A DNA stretch of 41,412 nt, from contig JAGGZE010000085.1 of the NCBI GenBank assembly GCA_021162205.1, positions 1 to 41,412 of the forward strand. Direction: 5' to 3'. Under the pieces are notes generated by a model. It ran no database searches and was not told the origin of the DNA. It saw only the letters and a program-made list of their open reading frames with translations. Made by a program: the position numbers and the translations under genes. This document shows positions 30,521-37,954 of the stretch, in pieces. The DNA is from a bacterium (GTDB lineage: Bacteria > UBP14 > UBA6098 > B30-G16). Numbering within the stretch: the stretch's first letter is position 1; each line of letters begins with the position of its first letter.

Positions 30521-30612
30521 ATGTAATAGTTACTTGTAGAAAATACCTCCCGATGTCGATTTATATTGTATTCATTTTTCATTGATAATTTTACATTTTT
30601 CATTTAATAATT

Positions 30613-30894
30613 ATGATTATCGGTTCGAGAATTTTCGACCTGCACATACCGGGATGCAGGTCATTGAAAGAAAAACGAGCGGTGATAAAATCTTTGCGTG
30701 AAAGATTGCGGACAAGATTCAATATCTCTGTGGCTGAAATCGAGCATCAAAATCTTTGGCAGCGCTCGACAATAGCTATCGTTGCAGTCAACCAAAGCAG
30801 AGCATATATCGATGGACTATTCGACAAAATTCTCACTCTCATCGAACTGGAAAAGCGAATTGTAATCATAAATATCGAGACGGAGTTTCTATAA
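30613..30894 (+). CDS. DUF503 / YlxP-like protein
   Basis: RIFDLHIPGCRSLKEKRAVIKSLRERLRTRFNISVAEIEHQNLWQRSTIAIVAV; between infB and rbfA. Confidence 0.88.
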   Translation: MIIGSRIFDLHIPGCRSLKEKRAVIKSLRERLRTRFNISVAEIEHQNLWQRSTIAIVAVNQSRAYIDGLFDKILTLIELEKRIVIINIETEFL

Positions 30895-31250
30895 TGCAGA
30901 AAAAAACATCGAAAAGATTGAAGCAGGTTTCGAGTTTGATGGCTCAAATTATAAGTGAAATCGTTCAGAATGAGCTTTCAGACCCGCGCATTTCAGGGAT
31001 TGTTACTATTACGGGAGTTCATATTTCAGCCGATTTAAAAAATGCAGTGGTATATTTCAGCACACTCGGCGACAGCAATGCCTGGAATTCTATTGAAAAG
31101 GGACTCAATAAAGCGAGCGGGCGAATTCAACAGCTTTTATCTCAAAAAATCGTCCTTAAAGTTACACCGAAACTTCGTTTTCTCCCCGACCATACTATAG
31201 AAACGGCACAGCGAATAGAACAAATTCTCGATGAAAATATTTCTGAATAA
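30894..31250 (+). CDS. rbfA: 30S ribosome-binding factor RbfA
   Basis: ORF listed from 30756 but the ATG at 30894 overlaps the DUF503 stop (TAATG). KRLKQVSSLMAQIISEIVQNELSDPRISGIVTITGVHISADLKNAVVYFS. Confidence 0.92.
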   Translation: MQKKTSKRLKQVSSLMAQIISEIVQNELSDPRISGIVTITGVHISADLKNAVVYFSTLGDSNAWNSIEKGLNKASGRIQQLLSQKIVLKVTPKLRFLPDHTIETAQRIEQILDENISE

Positions 31251-31258
31251 ACAATAAA

Positions 31259-32224
31259 ATGGATAAAATACCAGAAAAACTCATCGATTTAATCGAGAAA
31301 AGCGATTCACTCGTATTGCTTTCACACAAAAATTCGGATGGAGATTCGCTTGGAAGTGTGATAGCACTCGAACGAGTGCTTTCAAAAATCGGCAAACATA
31401 TATATGTTCCAGCTCCTGTGGTGTTCCCGCAGAGGTATTCTTTTATGCACAAATACTCGAATGGCTGGGGGAATGTTCCCGATAAAATCGATGCTTTGCT
31501 CGCTGTCGATTGCTCGACCGCCGATAGAATCGATTGGGGCGATTTTGAAAAACCCGATAATGTTCCATTCGCAAATATAGACCATCACGATGGCAATAAC
31601 AATTTCGGCGATATAAATTGGGTGAATCCATCGGCTCCTGCCGCAGGAACTATGGTTTATAAACTTATTCGCTCGCTCGATGCCCCTATCGATAAAGAAA
31701 CAGCGAGTTCGCTGTATGTTGCGATTATGACAGATACGGGAAGATTTTCATTCAATAATACTAATTCCGATGCCTTAAAAATTGCAGGCGAACTTGTCGA
31801 GTTCGGCGCCGAGCCAAAATTTTTAACAACCAATATCTATTTCAATTTCTCTGAGGGTTATCTGCGAAATATCGGAATCGCATTGTTCAATTCCCGAAGT
31901 TTCCACAGAGGAAGAATATTATTTTTGACTCTCGATAGAGCTGCGATGCTTAGTTTCTCGACATCCCCCGAGGATTCCGAAGGAATTATAGATTTTGCGA
32001 TGTCGGTGCGAAATGTCGATGTAGCGGCATTATTTAAGGAAATCGCTCCTAATAATATTCGAGTTTCATTCCGCAGTCGAAGAGGAATAAATATTGCTAA
32101 AGTTGCTGAATATTTCGATGGCGGCGGTCATCCAAATGCCGCAGGATGCACTATTTTAAGTAATCTTGTTATGGCTCAAACCGCTGTATTGGAGAATATT
32201 CGGAAATTGCTCGGATATAGATGA
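31259..32224 (+). CDS. nrnA: DHH-family phosphoesterase, NrnA-like (nanoRNase/pAp phosphatase)
   Basis: LLSHKNSDGDSLGSVIAL, LLAVDCSTADR, NIDHHDGNNNFGDINWV, YFDGGGHPNAAGCTI. Confidence 0.9.
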   Translation: MDKIPEKLIDLIEKSDSLVLLSHKNSDGDSLGSVIALERVLSKIGKHIYVPAPVVFPQRYSFMHKYSNGWGNVPDKIDALLAVDCSTADRIDWGDFEKPDNVPFANIDHHDGNNNFGDINWVNPSAPAAGTMVYKLIRSLDAPIDKETASSLYVAIMTDTGRFSFNNTNSDALKIAGELVEFGAEPKFLTTNIYFNFSEGYLRNIGIALFNSRSFHRGRILFLTLDRAAMLSFSTSPEDSEGIIDFAMSVRNVDVAALFKEIAPNNIRVSFRSRRGINIAKVAEYFDGGGHPNAAGCTILSNLVMAQTAVLENIRKLLGYR

Positions 32225-32247
32225 TTTCAAAATAAGCGAGGATAAAA

Positions 32248-32529
32248 ATGATATTAAAAGATGAAAACACAATAGTTTGTCGATGTGAGGATATCACTCT
32301 CGCCGAGATTCGCGATGCAATCGAAAGAGGTTATACCGAATTCGAGGAACTTAAAAGATACCTTCGTGTCGGAATGGGACCCTGTCAAGGAAGAACCTGC
32401 ACTCCGATAATCCGACGAGAACTCGCAAAATATCTCGGCAAATCGCCCGCAGATATTAAAATACCGACCAAGCGTCCACCTATCGTAAATGTTCTTTTGG
32501 GAGCAATCGATGCAGGACGGGAGAAATAG
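32248..32529 (+). CDS. Stand-alone BFD-like [2Fe-2S]-binding protein
   Basis: 93 aa; IVCRCEDITLAEIRDAIERG...VGMGPCQGRTCTPIIRREL (CxC...CxxxxC). Confidence 0.85.
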   Translation: MILKDENTIVCRCEDITLAEIRDAIERGYTEFEELKRYLRVGMGPCQGRTCTPIIRRELAKYLGKSPADIKIPTKRPPIVNVLLGAIDAGREK

Positions 32530-32546
32530 TGATTAGTTTGGGAAAC

Positions 32547-32588
32547 AATTATCAATGTAGAATTATCAATTAACAATGAAAAATGAAC
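32547..32588. repeat. AT-rich dispersed intergenic motif
   Basis: CAATTATCAATGTAGAATTATCAATTAACAATGAAAAATGAA; similar wording (rc) at 30571-30608 and looser at 41184-41225. Confidence 0.4.
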
Positions 32589-32605
32589 CAGGCACCGCAC
32601 TCATT

Positions 32606-32625
32606 AGAGCCGTTCGGCTCTTTTT
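32606..32625 (+). terminator. Rho-independent terminator
   Basis: AGAGCC-gttc-GGCTCT followed by T-run, downstream of the BFD gene. Confidence 0.75.
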
Positions 32626-32653
32626 AATGGGTTTGAAAACTTTGATAACGCAG

Positions 32654-32720
32654 GCGTTGCAGGGAATGTCCCGACTTGTCGGGACAGGAAAGCAACGCAC
32701 AAAAAACACCCGAATGGGTG
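32654..32720. repeat. Single copy of the nested-hairpin element, abutting the stop codon of the next minus-strand gene
   Basis: GCGTTGC AGGGAAT [GTCCCGAC-TT-GTCGGGAC] AGGAAA GCAACGC ACAAAAAA CACCC-gaat-GGGTG, then TTA (minus-strand stop) at 32721. Confidence 0.85.
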
Positions 32721-33188
32721 TTAGTCGCTTATGATGAGGAGTGAATTTTCGATACCATTCTCGAAATCTTTAAGTGGATTATTTGGGTCCTCGACCCAAC
32801 TCGCTCCTTGGTCGATTACAAATTTATACTGGTATCTTCCCGATGGCAGTGGCAGAACGATTTCCCATATTCCGTCTTTATTGTCGTCTCGCATAATACC
32901 GGCAGATGGGTCGAATCGGTCGTATTCTTTGGTCCCGCACCAGCCATTGAAATTACCTGCGAGATTCATATAGTGTGCTGCTTTATTCTCATACTGGAAA
33001 ATTATATAGTGCATATTTTTCCCTGCGGAACTCATTTTGGCGGTATCATCGATAATACCGGAATATTTCGAGACATCGATTTCGTGAGGTGGTCGAAGTC
33101 GATTTTTAATTAAATTCCCGACACATCCAGTAATCGAAAATATCAGTAATACTGTAATAATAATTTTGCCGGTCGATATATACTTCAT
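32721..33188 (-). CDS. Lipoprotein with CBM48/AMPK-type glycogen-binding-like domain
   Basis: 155 aa; lipobox-like FSITGC; HYMNLAGNFNGWCG...DGIWEIVLPLPSGRYQYKFVIDQGASWVEDPNNP. Confidence 0.8.
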   Translation of the reverse strand: MKYISTGKIIITVLLIFSITGCVGNLIKNRLRPPHEIDVSKYSGIIDDTAKMSSAGKNMHYIIFQYENKAAHYMNLAGNFNGWCGTKEYDRFDPSAGIMRDDNKDGIWEIVLPLPSGRYQYKFVIDQGASWVEDPNNPLKDFENGIENSLLIISD

Positions 33189-33204
33189 TGTTCACCCCGA
33201 TATA

Positions 33205-35559
33205 TTAAAATCTCACACTTGCGAATAAATTTATTCCTTGAAACAGCGACATTCGTTCGAGTGCATCGATATACGATATTCCATTGTCGGACATCGTATC
33301 GTAAATCCATTCGGTTCTTCCTGTATATTGCCCTCGCAGATTATATGGACGCACGCCTGTGGAAATCTCGAATGAAATTCCATTTTTCGGTTCGTATAGA
33401 AATGCAAAATACGGTGCAAGAATCGATTTATCGACAATAGCTGTCGAATCGGTTATCTCGACACCGGAAACATAATCCTGTTTAATTTTTTTGTATAGAA
33501 TATCTCCCTCGACTGCAAATTTCTTCGTCAGATAGAATTTCGTATTGAAAATCAAATCGATTCCACTGAATTTCAATCGTTCGCTATCGCATTCCCCCGA
33601 TGAAATTATCGCCATCGATTTCAGCATCAATCTTTTATCGAATAAATTCAATTTAATATCGGGAGCGACACCGATATAATTATAATCGTCCTTATTTTTC
33701 TCATCGAATCCCTCGATATTCGCAGAAACAATTTTTCTATCGAATCCGACAGCACCTGAGAATTTAGTTCTATCGAATTTGCTCATCGTTTGGAATTCCA
33801 ATGTCGGTCGTCCTGTCGAACCATCGTTATGCTGTGGAATTATATATGTCTGGTTGCTGTCCATCGGGTCGTAATGCTCGATTTCAGCGGAACTTTGCAC
33901 ATAGAAATTCTTTGGCAGTTCGATTTTCAAACCGCCGCCGGCAATATATCCATTTTGCGTGCCGAGAGTTATATCCAATGTGGAATCGCCTGTGTTATCG
34001 TGATTTTCACGATTGCCGGCATCGATACTCGAACGATAATTCCAATTTATAAATTCACCATATAGCGAAATGAAATGAATCGGCACGATTGTCAAATCTC
34101 CACCGATACCTGTTTCGAGTGCTCCGAGGTCGAGCCAATCGGAATGAAGATTATGGTTGTCGTAAATCGAATCGAATAAGCTGTATGTTATCTCGGATGT
34201 CGGAAGCCACAACTGGTCTCGGTCGATTCTGAAATCTATTGCAGGCGATATGAAACCGAAATCGTTCGAGATTCTTCCAGCGAATACATCGGTGCCGTAA
34301 TCAGAAAAATCTGTCGGCTTATCGGCTCGAGCAACAGTTCTCATCCAGAAACCGACAGGTCTTCGCCCGAACCGATTTGAGAAATCGAGCGGGTCGGTAT
34401 CGAGTGTCCAATCTTCGAACACATTCCCAGCGAGTAAATTTACATTCGTTCCTTTGAAAATCGTTCTTTTCACAGTCGTTCCGAAAATGATTCCAGCGCA
34501 TCCAAGCCCGAATTTCTGCGGTTTCTCGAATGTGGGTTCATCATATTTATAATCGCCGACAAGTCCGAGCGGGTCACCGAGTATAAATATTTCTCTGTTA
34601 TAAAAGCCATCGAGTGCGAAATCTTGCGTGTTCAGTGAAATCCCGACAGAATCTATATGCAGATGAGCTTCATAAATTTTTTCGGCATCGAAAGTATTTA
34701 CATCGAACGAGCCGAATGCAGCGACACCCTCGGCAACATTAACCCGCAGGTTTATATCGACTTTGGCAAGCGGACGATAAAGTTTCCATCGATTGTCACC
34801 GTAGTATCCTCCTGGAAGGTCTCTATCGCGGAAAGTGAGCATATTAGTTACGAAAAGCCCGCTGAACAAAATCCGCGACGATGCAGTCGAATTGGGAAGC
34901 TTTTTCGCACCATCCGGATAAACTGCTGTGCCATCGCTGGCGATTTTAATGACCGAGTTGCCGAAATCTCCTCGCACAGTAGGATTCATCGGGTCGGTTG
35001 TCCAGTTGCCATCGACAACGAACTTATACTCGTATTCGCCGGGTTTCAGTTCGATTTTAGCGAACCAATTGCCATCGGATTGTTTTGTCATCTCTATTCC
35101 AGTGGGATTCCAATCTGTGAAATCGCCGGTAAGAGAAACCTCGCGAGCATCTGGGTCGAAATATGTGAACACTGCCTTGCCTTCGCTCGTTTTGGGTTTA
35201 TTCGATTCTGATTGAACTTTTTGCCCGACCGGTAAAACCTCGACAATCGAATTTATCCCGCCGTAGCCGTCATCTATTTTCTCGGGATTGTCGGTATCCT
35301 CTTTCCAGTTGCCATCGACAACGAATTTATATTGATATTTACCCGGTTTCAGTTCGATAACCGTTCGGAAAACACCGTCATCGCCCTTTTTAAGTTCATT
35401 AGCATCCTGCGACCAGTTATTGAAACTGCCACCGATATAAACCGTTTTCGCCGATGGGTCGGAGTATGTGAACTCGACTCCCTTGTCGGTGATTTCATAT
35501 CCCGCAAAAAGTAGGGAAAACACTTGTATTATAGTTATTATTATGAGAACTATTTTCAT
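33205..35559 (-). CDS. Outer-membrane beta-barrel protein with two N-terminal CBM48/AMPK-type glycogen-binding-like domains
   Basis: 784 aa; signal peptide; KTVYIGGSFNNWSQ...PGKYQYKFVVDGNWKEDTDNP and REVSLTGDFTDWNP...PGEYEYKFVVDGNWTTDPMNP; then strand-rich barrel ending in VRF. Confidence 0.8.
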   Translation of the reverse strand: MKIVLIIITIIQVFSLLFAGYEITDKGVEFTYSDPSAKTVYIGGSFNNWSQDANELKKGDDGVFRTVIELKPGKYQYKFVVDGNWKEDTDNPEKIDDGYGGINSIVEVLPVGQKVQSESNKPKTSEGKAVFTYFDPDAREVSLTGDFTDWNPTGIEMTKQSDGNWFAKIELKPGEYEYKFVVDGNWTTDPMNPTVRGDFGNSVIKIASDGTAVYPDGAKKLPNSTASSRILFSGLFVTNMLTFRDRDLPGGYYGDNRWKLYRPLAKVDINLRVNVAEGVAAFGSFDVNTFDAEKIYEAHLHIDSVGISLNTQDFALDGFYNREIFILGDPLGLVGDYKYDEPTFEKPQKFGLGCAGIIFGTTVKRTIFKGTNVNLLAGNVFEDWTLDTDPLDFSNRFGRRPVGFWMRTVARADKPTDFSDYGTDVFAGRISNDFGFISPAIDFRIDRDQLWLPTSEITYSLFDSIYDNHNLHSDWLDLGALETGIGGDLTIVPIHFISLYGEFINWNYRSSIDAGNRENHDNTGDSTLDITLGTQNGYIAGGGLKIELPKNFYVQSSAEIEHYDPMDSNQTYIIPQHNDGSTGRPTLEFQTMSKFDRTKFSGAVGFDRKIVSANIEGFDEKNKDDYNYIGVAPDIKLNLFDKRLMLKSMAIISSGECDSERLKFSGIDLIFNTKFYLTKKFAVEGDILYKKIKQDYVSGVEITDSTAIVDKSILAPYFAFLYEPKNGISFEISTGVRPYNLRGQYTGRTEWIYDTMSDNGISYIDALERMSLFQGINLFASVRF

Positions 35560-35571
35560 ATTATATCTCCC

Positions 35572-37032
35572 TTAAAAATATACTTTCAAGTATGCTTTAA
35601 TCTGTTTGTTTATTTCCTGTGTTGCATTAAAATTAACAAAATCGTCGTCGTTAGTCAAATCGTCGTTTGAATCGTCTGGATTGCCAAACTCGATGAAAAA
35701 ATCTGTGTTCGAGAATGCATGATATTGCATTTGAACAAAAACGGTCTGCCGAGATTCCGAAATCTCGTTGACATTCATCGCTCGCATATAAAGTTTCCAT
35801 TTCTCCGAAAGATTAGCATTAAGTTCGACACCGAACGCCTGAATCTCATACGGTGTGCCGAAATCTTTCCAGCGAAATTGCAATCTGACCTTAGCAAAAT
35901 AATCCTCGAATGAAATCTCATTGAAAAGCGTTGGATATATTTTATACGAATCATAATTTATATCCCAGCTGCGATAATATTTATAATATACTTTATATCT
36001 GACATCGTGAATAAATTCGATATATAATTCATTATACCAATCCTGACAGCGATACATTGGATTAGTTCTACTTTGCGGGAATGCTCTATTGAGCGGCGCA
36101 CGGTATTCATCATAACTCGATGTGAGATTTATCGCCTTAGTCGGGAAAAAATACGATGCGTTGATATTAAAACCCTGTTCATTAAATTTTTGCCCCTGGT
36201 CGTAGTCGTTAGATAGATACGACCTAAAATTTTCGCCGATATTTCGGTAGCTGAGTTTCAGTTCGATATTCGATATTCTGATATTTCGCATTTCAGCTTC
36301 GATAGCGAGATTTTTTGGATTTTCAGATTCATCGGGAATTCTGCTTTTTACAATTTCTGCAGCGCATCCAATATCGCCGAATCGTTTAAGGAATGGAACC
36401 GTTCGCCCGAGTGAAAAATAAGCATCGGTAGATACCACCGTATTGAAATTCTGGTCGCTTCCCGCCCAATCCTTGCGAGCGAGTGTCGATGAAATTCTGA
36501 ACTTATCGGAAAATAGGGGCAGATTCCATCGCAGAACATTAGCATCCTCACCACCCGATTGCGAATAGTCCGAATGGATAGCTTTGCCATAGATTTTCCA
36601 AAAATTCCAAAAATCCGTGCGAATTCCCTGTGCATTGCCGCCATCGTTGATTGTCCACTGTGAAACGAGTTCCATCAATCCCTGCGAGAACCAGAATCTA
36701 TTCTCCCTGCTAAATGCTATAAACTCTAATCCTTTGTCCCATCGAAATTTAGCGTGAGCTTCGAGCATATCGTAAATCGTGTATCGTTCGGCACGGTCAT
36801 TGTTGAGAAATTTATCCGATTCTGCACGAAATTTCAGATATGCTTCGATTCCACTATACGGTGTTCCAAGAAATCGCAGTTCGAGATTATTGTGCGGCTC
36901 GTTCATTTTCCATCGCAGATTGCCATCGATTGTGGTTATATTCTCGTAATAGCCCTCGATTTTAACCGATGCGAACGCAGGCAAAACCGCAACGGCAAAT
37001 AGTAAAATAAATATGTATTTTTTAATGTTCAT
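35572..37032 (-). CDS. Outer-membrane beta-barrel protein (porin-like), unknown substrate
   Basis: 486 aa; signal peptide; alternating amphipathic strands; C-terminal YLKVYF. Confidence 0.6.
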   Translation of the reverse strand: MNIKKYIFILLFAVAVLPAFASVKIEGYYENITTIDGNLRWKMNEPHNNLELRFLGTPYSGIEAYLKFRAESDKFLNNDRAERYTIYDMLEAHAKFRWDKGLEFIAFSRENRFWFSQGLMELVSQWTINDGGNAQGIRTDFWNFWKIYGKAIHSDYSQSGGEDANVLRWNLPLFSDKFRISSTLARKDWAGSDQNFNTVVSTDAYFSLGRTVPFLKRFGDIGCAAEIVKSRIPDESENPKNLAIEAEMRNIRISNIELKLSYRNIGENFRSYLSNDYDQGQKFNEQGFNINASYFFPTKAINLTSSYDEYRAPLNRAFPQSRTNPMYRCQDWYNELYIEFIHDVRYKVYYKYYRSWDINYDSYKIYPTLFNEISFEDYFAKVRLQFRWKDFGTPYEIQAFGVELNANLSEKWKLYMRAMNVNEISESRQTVFVQMQYHAFSNTDFFIEFGNPDDSNDDLTNDDDFVNFNATQEINKQIKAYLKVYF

Positions 37033-37046
37033 TTTTCAATAAAAGT

Positions 37047-37916
37047 TCAAAGTCCGAATTTCAATGAAAACTGATACCTATTTCCAAGAGTCCTTTGCGA
37101 AAAGAAACCGAAATCGAATGCCCATTTTTTAGCAAAAATTCCCATACCGAGACAAAGTCTGCCCTGTGAGAAACCACTGCGAAGTGCAATCGCATCGAAA
37201 AATGTAATCTCGCTACCGAAATTTATTTTTGTATCGGAGAAATCGCCATCGGAACTTTTAGCATCGAGTGAGAACAGTAAAAATTTCTGGATTCGATACG
37301 ATGTCCCGATTGTGATTGTGCGGTCGAGTTCATCGGCATCCTCGGTAGTCGAAATCAACGATACTTTCGGCGAGTTCACATTTTCGACAGTGCCAGAAAC
37401 ATTCATTCTGCCCGATGCTTTCCATAAAATCCCGAAATCGCCGGTTAAAACCATTTTACTCGGTGAAAATGCAGGGTCGCCATATTTCTCGTAGCCATCG
37501 GCGGAAACGATGAAACTTTTAACCGATACACCCGCCGAGAAATTATTAAACAATTGTCTCGCATAGTCGAGTTGCACAAGATTTTCACTATAAGTATTCG
37601 CCACAGCCAATCTATTCCATCCGAGACCGAATGCACCGATTTTCGAATTAAATGCAGCAGTGGATGAATACGATGACAATCCCTCGACAGAATACATCAT
37701 TGCATAATTTGCTGAAACCTCGATTTTTCTATCGGATAAAATTCCCGCAGGATTGATTAAAACAGCTTCGGCACCGGTTCCGATAGAATTGAATGCTTCA
37801 CCGAGAGACATCGCTCGTGTGCCCGAATTTGTGTAAATATCCATCGCCCATAAATTCACAACAAGCACGAGAATTGCGACTAAATATGTTTTTTTTATAC
37901 TCATTTTTTTTAACAA
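37047..37916 (-). CDS. PorV/PorQ-like outer-membrane protein
   Basis: 289 aa; NSGTRAMSLGEAFNSIGTGAEAVLINPAGI motif typical of PorV/FadL-like proteins; C-terminal FSLKFGL. Confidence 0.75.
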   Translation of the reverse strand: MLKKMSIKKTYLVAILVLVVNLWAMDIYTNSGTRAMSLGEAFNSIGTGAEAVLINPAGILSDRKIEVSANYAMMYSVEGLSSYSSTAAFNSKIGAFGLGWNRLAVANTYSENLVQLDYARQLFNNFSAGVSVKSFIVSADGYEKYGDPAFSPSKMVLTGDFGILWKASGRMNVSGTVENVNSPKVSLISTTEDADELDRTITIGTSYRIQKFLLFSLDAKSSDGDFSDTKINFGSEITFFDAIALRSGFSQGRLCLGMGIFAKKWAFDFGFFSQRTLGNRYQFSLKFGL

Positions 37917-37954
37917 TATCGAGACAAACTTTTTTCAAAAAACTGCAACTATTA

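Noticed and set aside
30756-30893. N-terminal extension of the RbfA ORF (start at 30756)
   Set aside because: Extension overlaps DUF503 out of frame and is not RbfA-like; ATG at 30894 overlapping the DUF503 stop is a better start.
32647-32720. Integron attC site (paired GCGTTGC/GCAACGC boxes around a hairpin)
   Set aside because: Core boxes do not fit RYYYAAC/GTTRRRY in all copies and change between copies; no integrase or cassette-like small ORF array is present.
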